Origin: Bacteroides sp.
GTDB lineage: Bacteria > Bacteroidota > Bacteroidia > Bacteroidales > Bacteroidaceae
Direction of reading: 5' to 3'
DNA: 62,096 nt
Assembly: GCA_017471925.1 (NCBI GenBank)
Contig: JAFURM010000034.1
Coordinates: forward strand, 1-62,096
Shown here: positions 44,133-52,226 of the stretch, piece by piece
Numbering within the stretch: the stretch's first letter is position 1
How the letters are laid out: every line of letters begins with the position of its first letter
Program-made: the position numbers and the translations under genes
Notes under the pieces: generated by a model
Told to the model about the DNA's origin: nothing
The model's input: the letters and a program-made list of their open reading frames with translations, nothing else
The model's database searches: none

Positions 44133-44984
44133 ATGGAGGAAAAGGTAATGACCATTGGTGAAGATACCGGCCTTGTGCTGGAGGGTGGGGGCATGCGTGG
44201 CGTGTTCACGTGTGGCGTGCTGGACAATTTCATGGATCGCGGCATCCGTTTCCCCTATACCATCGGGGTGAGCGCGGGGGCGTGCAACGGCCTCTCCTAC
44301 ATGTCCGGCCAGCGTGGTAGGGCCCGTTTCAGCAACATAGACTTGCTGGAGAAGTATGACTACATCGGCCTGAAATACCTTTGGACCAAACGTAACATCA
44401 TGGACTTTGACCTCCTGTTTCACGAATTTCCCGAGCGCATCCTGCCCTATGACTACGAGGCTTATGCCCGCAGCGCCGGACGCTATGAGATGGTGACCAC
44501 CAATTGCCTCACAGGCAAGGCATGCTACTATGAAGAGAAGCATGATGCCGGGCGCATCATTGCCATCGTAAAGGCATCGAGCAGCCTTCCCTTCGTCTGC
44601 CCCATTGCCTATGTGGACGGTATTCCCATGCTGGATGGAGGCATTGTGGACAGCATCCCTCTGCAGCGTGCCCGGAGCCAAGGCTGCCGGAAGTGTGTGG
44701 TGGTGCTGACCCGTAACCGGGGCTATCGCAAGGCGGTGAAGGGTACCAAGGTCCCTCCGTTTATCTATCGGGCCTATCCCCGCCTGCGTGAGGCCATCAA
44801 TGCACGTGGTTACCTCTACAATGAACAGCTTGAGCAGGTGGAACGGCTGGAAGAGACCGGCGAGGTGGTGGTCATCCGTCCCGAGAAGCCGTTGCAGGTG
44901 GATAGGGTGGAGAAGGATGTGCGGAAGCTGCAGGCCCTTTACGAAGAGGGGTATGAGTGCGCCTCGCAGCTTCGCTTGGAGTAG
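44133..44984 (+). CDS. patatin-like phospholipase
   Basis: A 283-residue cytoplasmic serine hydrolase with the Ser-Asp dyad of patatins: oxyanion loop EGGGMRGVF, S47 in GVSAGA and D168 in MLDGGIVDS. It belongs to the bacterial RssA/YjjU-like group. The lipid substrate is unknown. No signal peptide is visible. A 147-bp gap separates it from the LysE gene, which has its own promoter. Confidence 0.92.
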   Translation: MEEKVMTIGEDTGLVLEGGGMRGVFTCGVLDNFMDRGIRFPYTIGVSAGACNGLSYMSGQRGRARFSNIDLLEKYDYIGLKYLWTKRNIMDFDLLFHEFPERILPYDYEAYARSAGRYEMVTTNCLTGKACYYEEKHDAGRIIAIVKASSSLPFVCPIAYVDGIPMLDGGIVDSIPLQRARSQGCRKCVVVLTRNRGYRKAVKGTKVPPFIYRAYPRLREAINARGYLYNEQLEQVERLEETGEVVVIRPEKPLQVDRVEKDVRKLQALYEEGYECASQLRLE

Positions 44985-45131
44985 AACGCCCTCGGGAGAA
45001 CCAGAAGAACCACGGAAAAGCGATTGAAAAACGGGCTGAATAAATTCAAAACACACCCTAAAACCCTCTCTGCTTCGAAAAAACGTTAATACAGTGTGCT
45101 TGTCTCGTGAAAAAGTACGATATTTGCACCC

Positions 45132-45785
45132 ATGATTCAGATAGGTACTATATTTGATATATTGTGGAAAGGGTTCATCATCGGTGTCATTGTGTCGGCA
45201 CCCTTGGGACCTGTCGGGGTGTTGTGCATCCAACGGACGCTGAACAAGGGACGGTGGTATGGCTTTGTGACCGGCGTGGGGGCATCGCTGAGCGACATCG
45301 CCTATGCCTTGCTGACGGGCTATGGCATGAGTTTCGTGTTCGACTACGTCAACAAGAACATCTTCTACCTGCAACTCTTCGGCAGCATCCTGTTGCTGGC
45401 CTTCGGTGTCTATACGTTCCGTAGCAATCCCGTGCAGAGCCTCCGTCCCGTCTCGGCCAATAAAGGTTCCTATCTCCATAATTTCCTGACGGCTTTCCTC
45501 GTGACACTGTCCAATCCCTTGATAATCTTCTTGTTCGTAGGACTCTTTGCCCGATTCGCCTTTGTGAGCGAGGGGGTGCTGGTGTTTGAAGCGGCTACTG
45601 GTTATGCGGCCATTGCCTTGGGTGCGCTGGCCTGGTGGTTCGGCATCACCTATTTCGTGAACAAGGTGCGCACGCAGTTCAACCTGCGTGGCATCTGGAT
45701 TCTGAACCGTGTGATTGGCAGCATCGTTGTCGTTGTCTCCGTGGTGGGCTTGGTGTTCACCCTGTTGGGACAATCCATTTACTGA
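45132..45785 (+). CDS. LysE-family amino-acid exporter
   Basis: A 217-residue inner-membrane protein with about six hydrophobic helices. It has the LysE/RhtB signature APLGPVGVLCIQRTLNKGRWYGFVTGVGASLSDIAYALLTGYG (Pro-Gly-Pro near residue 25). It would export an amino acid or related small molecule. GATATTTG (45119-45126) could be its -7 box, giving a leader of only a few nucleotides before the ATG. The DUF4924 gene follows after 31 nt. Confidence 0.9.
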   Translation: MIQIGTIFDILWKGFIIGVIVSAPLGPVGVLCIQRTLNKGRWYGFVTGVGASLSDIAYALLTGYGMSFVFDYVNKNIFYLQLFGSILLLAFGVYTFRSNPVQSLRPVSANKGSYLHNFLTAFLVTLSNPLIIFLFVGLFARFAFVSEGVLVFEAATGYAAIALGALAWWFGITYFVNKVRTQFNLRGIWILNRVIGSIVVVVSVVGLVFTLLGQSIY

Positions 45786-45816
45786 ATCCATTTCTGAACC
45801 GTCAATCTTTATTCGT

Positions 45817-46359
45817 ATGAAGATAGCTCAAGAACTGAAATCGCGCAACATTGCGGAATACCTTATATATATGTGGCAGATGGAAGACCTGATGCGTGCC
45901 TATGCCTTTGACCTTGACCGCATCCGTAAGGACCTTGTTTCCAATTACCCGCAGGAAGAACAGCCCGCCCAGGAGGAGTGGTATGGAAACCTGTTGGAGA
46001 TGATGCGTGCCGAGGGGGTGATGGAGAAAGGACATCTGCAGATAAATCGTAACGTCCTGATCAATCTGACGGACCTCCATAACCGTCTGCTGGCTTCGAG
46101 CAAGTTCCCGTTCTACAATGCGGCCTATTTCAAGTGTCTCCCTTTCATTGTGCATTTGCGCCAGAAGGATGCCAAGGAGGATACCTCCGAACTGGAGATC
46201 TGTTTCGATGCCATTTACGGCTACTTCCTGCTTCGCTTGCAGAAAAAGGAGATTTTTGACGACACCCAAAAGGCCATAGACGACATCAAATCTTTCCTCT
46301 CTCTCCTGGCCAACTACTATGACAAGGAACAGAAGGGCGAATTGAAAATCGAGGAGTGA
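45817..46359 (+). CDS. DUF4924 family protein
   Basis: A 180-residue, mainly helical, soluble protein starting MKIAQELKSRNIAEYLIYMWQMEDLMRA, which I recognise as the DUF4924 family restricted to Bacteroidota. No function is known. It is 31 nt behind the LysE gene and 67 nt before rfbD on the same strand, so the three may share a transcript. Start at 45817; in-frame codons upstream overlap the LysE gene and lack family support. Confidence 0.85.
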   Translation: MKIAQELKSRNIAEYLIYMWQMEDLMRAYAFDLDRIRKDLVSNYPQEEQPAQEEWYGNLLEMMRAEGVMEKGHLQINRNVLINLTDLHNRLLASSKFPFYNAAYFKCLPFIVHLRQKDAKEDTSELEICFDAIYGYFLLRLQKKEIFDDTQKAIDDIKSFLSLLANYYDKEQKGELKIEE

Positions 46360-46426
46360 AAACGGTCGGGCGGATTAGAAAAGAATTGTTCATCGTAACA
46401 TCAATATTTCAACCATCAAACTATCT

Positions 46427-47281
46427 ATGAATGTTTTGATTACCGGAGCCAACGGTCAACTTGGCAATGAGATGCGGACACTCTCAGCCGAAAATCCGCA
46501 GCACACCTATTTCTTTACCGACGTGCAGGAACTCGATATTTGCGACGAGGAGGCTGTGCGTACCTTTGTGGTCGACAACCGGATTGCGTGCATCGTGAAC
46601 TGTGCGGCCTATACAGCCGTGGACAAGGCCGAAGACAATGAGGAACTGTGTGACCTGCTCAACCATATCGCTCCCGGCTATCTGGCCAAGGCGGCCGAGG
46701 CGGTAGGTGCATCGCTCATACAGGTCTCTACCGACTATGTGTTCGACGGAACTGCCCATACCCCTTACACTGAGCAGGTTGCTCCTTGTCCTAACTCCGT
46801 CTATGGCCGCACCAAACTGGCCGGTGAGGAGGCTGTACTGCAACATTGCTCACGCGCCATGGTCATTCGCACGGCATGGCTCTATTCCATCTATGGCAAC
46901 AACTTCGTGAAGACGATGATTCGCCTGGGACGGGAGCGCGAAACGCTCGGCGTGGTGTTCGACCAAATCGGTACCCCGACCTATGCCAACGACCTGGCCC
47001 GTGCCATTTATGCAGCCATCAACCAAGGCGTAGTGCCCGGCATCTATCACTTCAGCAACGAGGGGGTCTGCTCCTGGTATGACTTCACCAAGAGCATCCA
47101 TCGCTTAGCCGGTATCACCACCTGCAAGGTCTCTCCCCTGCACACCGATGAATATCCCGCCAAGGCTCCCCGTCCCGCCTACTCCGTGCTCGACAAGACC
47201 AAAATCAAGAAAACCTTCAATATCAACATCCCCCACTGGGAAGAAAGTCTGCAGAAATGCATTGGCATGTTGGATTTTTAG
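46427..47281 (+). CDS. rfbD: dTDP-4-dehydrorhamnose reductase
   Basis: RfbD (RmlD) reduces dTDP-4-dehydrorhamnose to dTDP-rhamnose, the last step of the pathway begun by rfbA and rfbB at 11-13 kb. The 284-residue SDR protein has MNVLITGANGQLGNEM for NAD(P) binding, STDYVFDG and the Y-x3-K motif YGRTKLAGE. Length is standard. Its stop codon (TAG, 47279-47281) is formed by the left arm of the iteron element at 47278, so that insertion set the end of the gene. Confidence 0.95.
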   Translation: MNVLITGANGQLGNEMRTLSAENPQHTYFFTDVQELDICDEEAVRTFVVDNRIACIVNCAAYTAVDKAEDNEELCDLLNHIAPGYLAKAAEAVGASLIQVSTDYVFDGTAHTPYTEQVAPCPNSVYGRTKLAGEEAVLQHCSRAMVIRTAWLYSIYGNNFVKTMIRLGRERETLGVVFDQIGTPTYANDLARAIYAAINQGVVPGIYHFSNEGVCSWYDFTKSIHRLAGITTCKVSPLHTDEYPAKAPRPAYSVLDKTKIKKTFNINIPHWEESLQKCIGMLDF

Positions 47282-47717
47282 GCACGTATGACACGGATTA
47301 ACACTGGAGAATAAAGACTATGCTGCATGAGGAACTGACAGAAAAGATAATCAGTGCGTTCTATGAGGTTCATAAAACGCTGGGATTTGGCTTTTTGGAA
47401 CAGGTATATCAGAATGCATTGTATATGGAACTGGTAGGGAGAGGACTGAAATGTGAATGTCAGAAAGAACTGAAAGTATATTATAAAAATAAAATAGTCG
47501 GCACATATAGAGCGGATATGGTAGTGGAAGATACGGTCATTTTAGAATTAAAAGCTGTATCTACATTAAAAATGGAGCATGAATGGCAATTGATAAATTA
47601 CCTGAAAGCTACGGATTTGCAAGTCGGATTGCTGCTGAACTTTGGCCTTAAAGCCGAGATGAGGCGCAAAATCTTTACATACTGAAATCCGTATTAATCC
47701 GTGTAATCCGTGCCTAA
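47278..47717 (+). mobile_element. 440-bp iteron-flanked element carrying a GxxExxY gene
   Basis: Left arm TTAGGCACGTATGACACGGA (47278-47297) continues as TTAACACTGG. Right arm (47686-47717) reads, in reverse, TTAGGCACGGATTACACGGA and then TTAATACGGATT. The two arms match at about 25 of 30 positions. The only gene inside (47320-47685) ends directly against the right arm. The same arms bound the four short palindromes at 15255, 21173, 42675 and 55353. I infer an autonomous mobile or copying element, not a known IS: no transposase is present. Confidence 0.55.
47320..47685 (+). CDS. GxxExxY-family PD-(D/E)XK-like protein
   Basis: A 121-residue member of the GxxExxY family (TIGR04256 / PDDEXK_3), named for the motif seen here as GFLEQVY in residues ~24-30. 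FRAD-like [18 protein letters not shown] (residues ~67-84) supplies the Asp and Glu-x-Lys of a PD-(D/E)XK nuclease core. The tail LLLNFG..AEMRRK is also typical. No biochemical role is established for the family to my knowledge. It is the sole gene between two iteron arms and its base composition is lower in GC than rfbD and prfC on either side. A role in copying the repeats is my hypothesis. Confidence 0.85.
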   Translation: MLHEELTEKIISAFYEVHKTLGFGFLEQVYQNALYMELVGRGLKCECQKELKVYYKNKIVGTYRADMVVEDTVILELKAVSTLKMEHEWQLINYLKATDLQVGLLLNFGLKAEMRRKIFTY

Positions 47718-47731
47718 AAACATTAATTGGT

Positions 47732-49297
47732 ATGAATGAAATAGAAAGAAGAAGAACCTTTGCGATTATCGCCCATCCGGATGCCGGTAAGACATCGCTG
47801 ACGGAGAAACTGTTGCTCTTTGGCGGACAGATTCAGGTGGCCGGAGCGGTGAAGAACAACAAAATCAAGAAGACGGCCACCAGCGACTGGATGGACATTG
47901 AGAAACAGCGTGGTATCTCTGTGACCACATCGGTGATGGAGTTTGACTACCATGACTATAAAATCAATATCCTTGACACCCCCGGTCACCAGGACTTTGC
48001 CGAAGATACCTACCGCACGCTGACCGCCGTAGACTCGGTTATCATCGTGGTGGACGGTGCAAAGGGTGTGGAGACGCAGACACGCAAGCTGATGGAAGTG
48101 TGTCGCATGCGGAACACCCCCGTCATTATCTTCGTCAACAAGATGGACCGCGAGGCCAAGGACCCCTTCGACCTGCTGGACGAGCTGGAGGAGGAACTCT
48201 CCATCCATGTGCGTCCCCTGACGTGGCCCATTGAGAGCGGTGTGCGTTTCAAGGGCGTCTATAACCTCTATGAACACAACCTCAACCTCTTCCAACCCTC
48301 CAAGCAGGTGGTGACGGAGAAGGTGGCTGTGGACATCCATACCGAGGAACTGGACAAGCATATCGGTGCCGACCTGGCCGACCGCTTGCGTGGCGAGTTG
48401 GAACTGTTAGAGGGGGTCTATCCCGAATTTGAAGTGAGCGAGTACCTGAAAGGTGAGCTGGCTCCGGTGTTCTTTGGTTCAGCACTGAACAACTTCGGTG
48501 TGGAAGAATTGCTGAACACTTTCGTGGAGATAGCTCCCAGCCCCCGTCTCGTGAAGGCTGAGGAGCGCGATGTGCAGCCCGAGGAAGCCAAGTTCACCGG
48601 ATTCATCTTCAAAATCACGGCCAACATTGACCCGAACCACCGCTCCTGCGTGGCTTTCTGCAAGATATGCTCCGGAAAGTTTGTGCGCAATGCGCCCTAC
48701 TACCACGTGCGTCACGGCAAGACGCTCCGTTTCTCCAGTCCCACGCAGTTCATGGCCCAGCGCAAGACCACCGTGGATGAGGCTTGGGCGGGAGACATCA
48801 TCGGCCTGCCCGACAACGGAACCTTCAAGATTGGCGACACGCTGACCGAAGGCGAACTGCTCCACTTCCGTGGCCTGCCCAGCTTCTCGCCCGAAATGTT
48901 CAAGTATATCGAGAATGCCGACCCCATGAAGCAGAAACAGCTGGCCAAGGGCATTGACCAGCTGATGGACGAGGGCGTGGCCCAGCTCTTCGTCAACCAG
49001 TTCAATGGTCGCAAGATTGTCGGTACCGTAGGCCAGCTTCAGTTCGAAGTCATCCAGTATCGTTTGGAGAATGAGTACAATGCCAAGTGCCGTTGGGAGC
49101 CCATCAGCCTCTACAAGGCTTGCTGGATAGAGAGCGACGACCCTGCCGAACTGGAGGCTTTCAAGAAGCGCAAGTATCAGTACATGGCCAAGGATCGCGA
49201 AGGACGTGATGTCTTCCTGGCCGACAGCGGTTACGTGCTCCAGATGGCGCAGATGGACTTCAAGCACATCAGGTTCCACTTCACCAGCGAGTTCTGA
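47732..49297 (+). CDS. prfC: peptide chain release factor 3
   Basis: RF3 is a translational GTPase that recycles RF1/RF2 after termination. The 521-residue product has the P-loop [13 protein letters not shown] near residues 14-26, the switch II motif [14 protein letters not shown] and NKMDRE. It then has the RF3-specific C-terminal domain ([23 protein letters not shown]). Length matches the family. The start codon is 14 nt after the right arm of the iteron element, so the insertion lies in its leader region. Confidence 0.96.
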   Translation: MNEIERRRTFAIIAHPDAGKTSLTEKLLLFGGQIQVAGAVKNNKIKKTATSDWMDIEKQRGISVTTSVMEFDYHDYKINILDTPGHQDFAEDTYRTLTAVDSVIIVVDGAKGVETQTRKLMEVCRMRNTPVIIFVNKMDREAKDPFDLLDELEEELSIHVRPLTWPIESGVRFKGVYNLYEHNLNLFQPSKQVVTEKVAVDIHTEELDKHIGADLADRLRGELELLEGVYPEFEVSEYLKGELAPVFFGSALNNFGVEELLNTFVEIAPSPRLVKAEERDVQPEEAKFTGFIFKITANIDPNHRSCVAFCKICSGKFVRNAPYYHVRHGKTLRFSSPTQFMAQRKTTVDEAWAGDIIGLPDNGTFKIGDTLTEGELLHFRGLPSFSPEMFKYIENADPMKQKQLAKGIDQLMDEGVAQLFVNQFNGRKIVGTVGQLQFEVIQYRLENEYNAKCRWEPISLYKACWIESDDPAELEAFKKRKYQYMAKDREGRDVFLADSGYVLQMAQMDFKHIRFHFTSEF

Positions 49298-49310
49298 TAA
49301 CCGAAAAAAG

Positions 49311-49363
49311 AGAAAGTGAATGCGCTTTTTGAGGCACACCCACTTTCTGCGTTCATTTTATTT
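49311..49363 (+). terminator. probable prfC terminator
   Basis: AGAAAGTG (49311-49318) pairs with CACTTTCT (49341-49348); the tail GCGTTCATTTTATTT is T-rich but interrupted. Confidence 0.5.
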
Positions 49364-49396
49364 AAAGGGTTTGTTTTTCGGAAAAGAGTCTGCGGC

Positions 49397-49522
49397 TCAT
49401 TGGGCCAGCAGCTTCTGCAGTTTGCCATTCAAGACTTGACACATGGCACCGTTTCCCATTGCTTGGTAGCGTTTGATGCGGTACTGCAACATCTGGATTT
49501 CGTTTGCGTTCTTTTTCATCAT
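49397..49522 (-). CDS. 41-residue conserved-looking small protein
   Basis: A short basic ORF (MMKKNANEIQMLQYRIKRYQ, then AMGNGAMCQVLNGKLQKLLAQ) between prfC and rny. Support comes from a full -7 box (TATCTTTG, 49595-49602) upstream on the same strand, a purine-rich AAAGAAGAAA before the start, and sensible amino-acid content. It has no signal peptide or membrane helix and is probably one amphipathic helix or helical hairpin. The single Cys is at residue 28. I do not recognise a family. It may start at the second ATG (49519). Confidence 0.6.
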   Translation of the reverse strand: MMKKNANEIQMLQYRIKRYQAMGNGAMCQVLNGKLQKLLAQ

Positions 49523-49594
49523 TTTCTTCTTTTATGCTTTCCGCGTTTCGGAAAGCGGTTGTACATCTTGATTAGTTTTCTCGTATTAACGCTG

Positions 49595-49602
49595 CAAAGA
49601 TA
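49595..49602 (-). promoter_or_regulatory. -7 box of the 41-residue ORF
   Basis: TATCTTTG on the minus strand, 72 nt before the ORF start. It lies just downstream of the rny terminator, so it starts a new transcript. Confidence 0.55.
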
Positions 49603-49640
49603 GGGAATGTTCGCGAAAAATATGTTTTATAACATGAAAA

Positions 49641-49665
49641 AAGGAGGCTTTGGCCTCCTTTTTTA
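49641..49665 (-). terminator. rny terminator (bidirectional)
   Basis: AAGGAGGC (49641-49648) pairs perfectly with GCCTCCTT (49653-49660) around a 4-nt loop, with T-runs on both strands. Confidence 0.9.
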
Positions 49666-49707
49666 TTAGTTCTATGGCAGTTTTGCCGTCTTGATGTTGC
49701 AAAATTG

Positions 49708-51246
49708 TTACTTGGCGTAGCTTACGGCGCGTGTTTCGCGGATAACGGTAATCTTCACCTGACCCGGATAGGTCATCTCGTCCTGAATCTTCTTGGCAAT
49801 CTCGCCCGACAGGCTTTCGGTCTGCTTGTCGTCAATCTTGTCGGCACCGACAATGACACGCAGTTCGCGTCCGGCTTGGATGGCATAGGTCTTGGTAACG
49901 CCGGGGTAGGAGAGAGCCAGCTGCTCCAGGTCGTTGAGACGCTTGATGTAGGCCTCCACGATTTCGCGGCGTGCGCCGGGGCGTGCGCCCGAAATGGCAT
50001 CGCATATCTGCACGATGGGAGCCAGCAGACTGTTCATTTCCACCTCGTCGTGATGGGCACCGATGGCGTTGCAGATGTCGGGTTTCTCCTTGAACTTCTC
50101 GGCCAGCTTCATGCCATAAAGGGCGTGGGGCAGTTCGGGCTCTTCGTCGGGCACCTTGCCGATGTCGTGCAGCAGACCGGCACGCTTGGCCTTCTTGGGG
50201 TTGAGACCCAGCTCGGAAGCCATCACGGCACAGAGGTTGGCCGTTTCACGGGCGTGCTGCAACAGGTTCTGTCCGTAGGAAGAGCGGTATTTCATCTTAC
50301 CGATGATGCGGATAAGCTCGGGGTGCAGACCGTGGATGCCGAGGTCGATGGTGGTGCGCTTGCCGGTTTCGATAATCTCCTCTTCCACTTGTCGTTTCAC
50401 CTTGGAAACCACCTCTTCGATACGTGCCGGATGGATGCGTCCGTCTGTTACCAGCTGGTGCAGGGCCAGGCGGGCAATCTCGCGGCGCACGGGGTCGAAT
50501 GCCGAAAGCACGATGGCTTCGGGCGTGTCGTCCACCACGATTTCCACACCGGTGGCAGCCTCTAAGGCACGGATGTTGCGTCCTTCACGACCGATGATGC
50601 GTCCCTTGATCTCGTCCGATTCGATGTGGAACACGGTGACGGAGTTCTCAATGGCCGTTTCGGTGGCCACACGCTGTATGGTCTGGATAACGATGCGCTT
50701 GGCCTCCTTGTTGGCCGTGAGCTTGGCGTCGTCCATGATGTCGTTGATATAGCTCTGTGCCTGCGTCTTGGCCTCCTCCTTCAGGGATTCCACCATGCGC
50801 TCCTTGGCCTCTTCGGCCGAGAGACCGGAGATGGCTTCGAGCTTCTCGATTTCCTGGCGTTGCAGGTGTTCCAGTTCCTCTTTCTTCTTGTCCACGATGC
50901 CTAACTGTACTTCTAAGTTCTCACGGACAGCTTCGGCTTCGTTCTTCTTGCGCTGCAACTCGTCCTGGCGCTGGTTCAGCACCATTTCGCGTTGCTTCAG
51001 CTTGTTCTCGGCCTGCTGGATGCGCTGGTTGCGTTGGGCCACCTCTTTCTCCAGTTCGGCCTTCTTGTTCAGAAACTTCTCCTTGACTTCCAGGAGCTTG
51101 TTTTTCTTCATTACTTCCGCTTCTGTCTCGGCTTCTTTCAGGATGTTGGCACATTTGTTCTTCAGGGCAGTCTTGTTGAAGACAAACATGGCAATGCCTC
51201 CCAAGAGGAAACAGGCAGCAGCTACTGCTATGGTTACAATTTCCAT
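49708..51246 (-). CDS. rny: ribonuclease Y
   Basis: RNase Y is a membrane-anchored endoribonuclease that starts mRNA decay. The 512-residue product has one N-terminal helix ([21 protein letters not shown]) and a long charged coiled coil (about 35-190). A KH domain ([28 protein letters not shown]) and an HD domain with the metal motif LLHDIGKV and GAHHDE follow. I start at 51246 ([10 protein letters not shown]). The 22 codons upstream cross the terminator hairpin and are not coding. Confidence 0.96.
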   Translation of the reverse strand: MEIVTIAVAAACFLLGGIAMFVFNKTALKNKCANILKEAETEAEVMKKNKLLEVKEKFLNKKAELEKEVAQRNQRIQQAENKLKQREMVLNQRQDELQRKKNEAEAVRENLEVQLGIVDKKKEELEHLQRQEIEKLEAISGLSAEEAKERMVESLKEEAKTQAQSYINDIMDDAKLTANKEAKRIVIQTIQRVATETAIENSVTVFHIESDEIKGRIIGREGRNIRALEAATGVEIVVDDTPEAIVLSAFDPVRREIARLALHQLVTDGRIHPARIEEVVSKVKRQVEEEIIETGKRTTIDLGIHGLHPELIRIIGKMKYRSSYGQNLLQHARETANLCAVMASELGLNPKKAKRAGLLHDIGKVPDEEPELPHALYGMKLAEKFKEKPDICNAIGAHHDEVEMNSLLAPIVQICDAISGARPGARREIVEAYIKRLNDLEQLALSYPGVTKTYAIQAGRELRVIVGADKIDDKQTESLSGEIAKKIQDEMTYPGQVKITVIRETRAVSYAK

Positions 51247-51277
51247 TTTGTTTAATTTTAAAGTTATCAATAAAAAA

Positions 51278-51319
51278 CGCACTGGCTGAAAACTCCGTGT
51301 GGAGGTTTTCATCAGTGCG
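51278..51319 (-). terminator. strong hairpin between zapA and rny
   Basis: CGCACTG.CTGAAAACTCC pairs with GGAGGTTTTCA.CAGTGCG (51278-51319, 4-nt loop), and on the minus strand TTTTTT follows. It is a full intrinsic terminator 31 nt upstream of rny, so rny depends on read-through or on a promoter within that short gap (TAACTTTA, 51258-51265, is a one-mismatch -7 box). Confidence 0.85.
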
Positions 51320-51346
51320 CGAATATACCGTCTCTGTAAGGTCGTC

Positions 51347-51646
51347 CTATCCTTCCCGCTCTTTTCTGAAGTGCTCTTCCAGCAGGCCGGTCAGCTCCTT
51401 CAGTTTTTCGGTATAGGGTTCCGTGTCGTTTCTCTCTTTTTGTTGCAGGGCTTCCAGTGAAAACTGGTAGGCCACCATGGCCATGAGCTTTGCCTGCGAC
51501 AGGCCGGAATACTTCTCCCTGTACCTATTGAGTAGGATGTCCACTTGCTTGGCGGCTTTTCTCACCATCTCTTCGTCCTCTCGGGCTATGGTAAGCGGGT
51601 AGTAGTCACCGCCCATCAACAAGCGTATCTTTATGTTATCGTTCAT
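51347..51646 (-). CDS. zapA: cell division protein ZapA
   Basis: A 99-residue ZapA-family protein that stabilises FtsZ filaments at midcell. The N-terminal [39 protein letters not shown] is the ZapA head domain, followed by a C-terminal coiled coil rich in Glu and Lys. It is 10 nt downstream of a coiled-coil gene and upstream of a strong terminator. Confidence 0.88.
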   Translation of the reverse strand: MNDNIKIRLLMGGDYYPLTIAREDEEMVRKAAKQVDILLNRYREKYSGLSQAKLMAMVAYQFSLEALQQKERNDTEPYTEKLKELTGLLEEHFRKEREG

Positions 51647-51656
51647 ACATCTTCTT

Positions 51657-51950
51657 TCATTCGTTCAACAAGGCGATGCATTTATCGACTTCACGCACTA
51701 ACTCTGACAATCGCTGCTGCGTCTCTTTCACGTCGCTGCCGTTAAGGCTGATTGTCGTTGCTGTTTTCAGGTCAGTGTAGCGGCGGTCAAGTTCCTGAAA
51801 AGCTTCCCGGGCTTTGAGGTATTCTTCCTCTTTGGCTTTGAGAAGTCTCTTAAGTTCAATGTTTTCCCGCTTCAGTTCGTCATGCAGATGAATCAAGTGC
51901 CCGAGCCGAACCTCAAACGTGCTTAATAATCTTTTCTCTTCGTCCGTCAT
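51657..51950 (-). CDS. coiled-coil protein upstream of zapA
   Basis: A 97-residue protein starting MTDEEKRLLSTFEVRLGHLI, with heptads of Leu through about residue 65 (LKRENIELKRLLKAKEEEYLKAREAFQELD). The same position upstream of zapA in other Bacteroidota is held by similar small coiled-coil proteins, so a ZapB-like division role is likely but unproven. Start at 51950; a much longer in-frame reading upstream overlaps fucI on the other strand and is not real. Confidence 0.8.
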   Translation of the reverse strand: MTDEEKRLLSTFEVRLGHLIHLHDELKRENIELKRLLKAKEEEYLKAREAFQELDRRYTDLKTATTISLNGSDVKETQQRLSELVREVDKCIALLNE

Positions 51951-51970
51951 TACTACACTGAAATTGCAGA

Positions 51971-52000
51971 CAAAAATACAATTTTGTTGTAAACTACAAA
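51971..52000 (-). promoter_or_regulatory. promoter of the coiled-coil/zapA unit
   Basis: On the minus strand TTTG (52000-51997) and TATTTTTG (51978-51971) are 18 bp apart, 20 nt before the ATG at 51950. Confidence 0.7.
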
Positions 52001-52226
52001 AATATTTCAAGAAAAATGTGCATAAATAATCACTTTTGTGCCTGTTCCGCCTCTCTGCGCCCTTTCTTTCCGGGCCGGAATGGCCTATATATAAATAAGG
52101 TGTAGAAGAAAACGATTTAATGGTGTACAAAAGCGATATGTGTTGTATAACATCTGCTCCTCTCTTTTGAGTGTCAAATAAAAGGGCGTACTTTGACGGA
52201 AATTTATCATTTTCACTTACTGTTTT

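Noticed and set aside
44064-45791. 575-codon open frame on the minus strand
   Set aside because: It lies opposite the patatin and LysE genes, whose products have clear family motifs. The minus-strand translation is low in hydrophobic pattern and matches nothing.
51247-51346. Possible 6S RNA next to zapA
   Set aside because: The zapA neighbourhood recalls ssrS of Proteobacteria, but the gap is only 100 nt and is explained by an intrinsic terminator.
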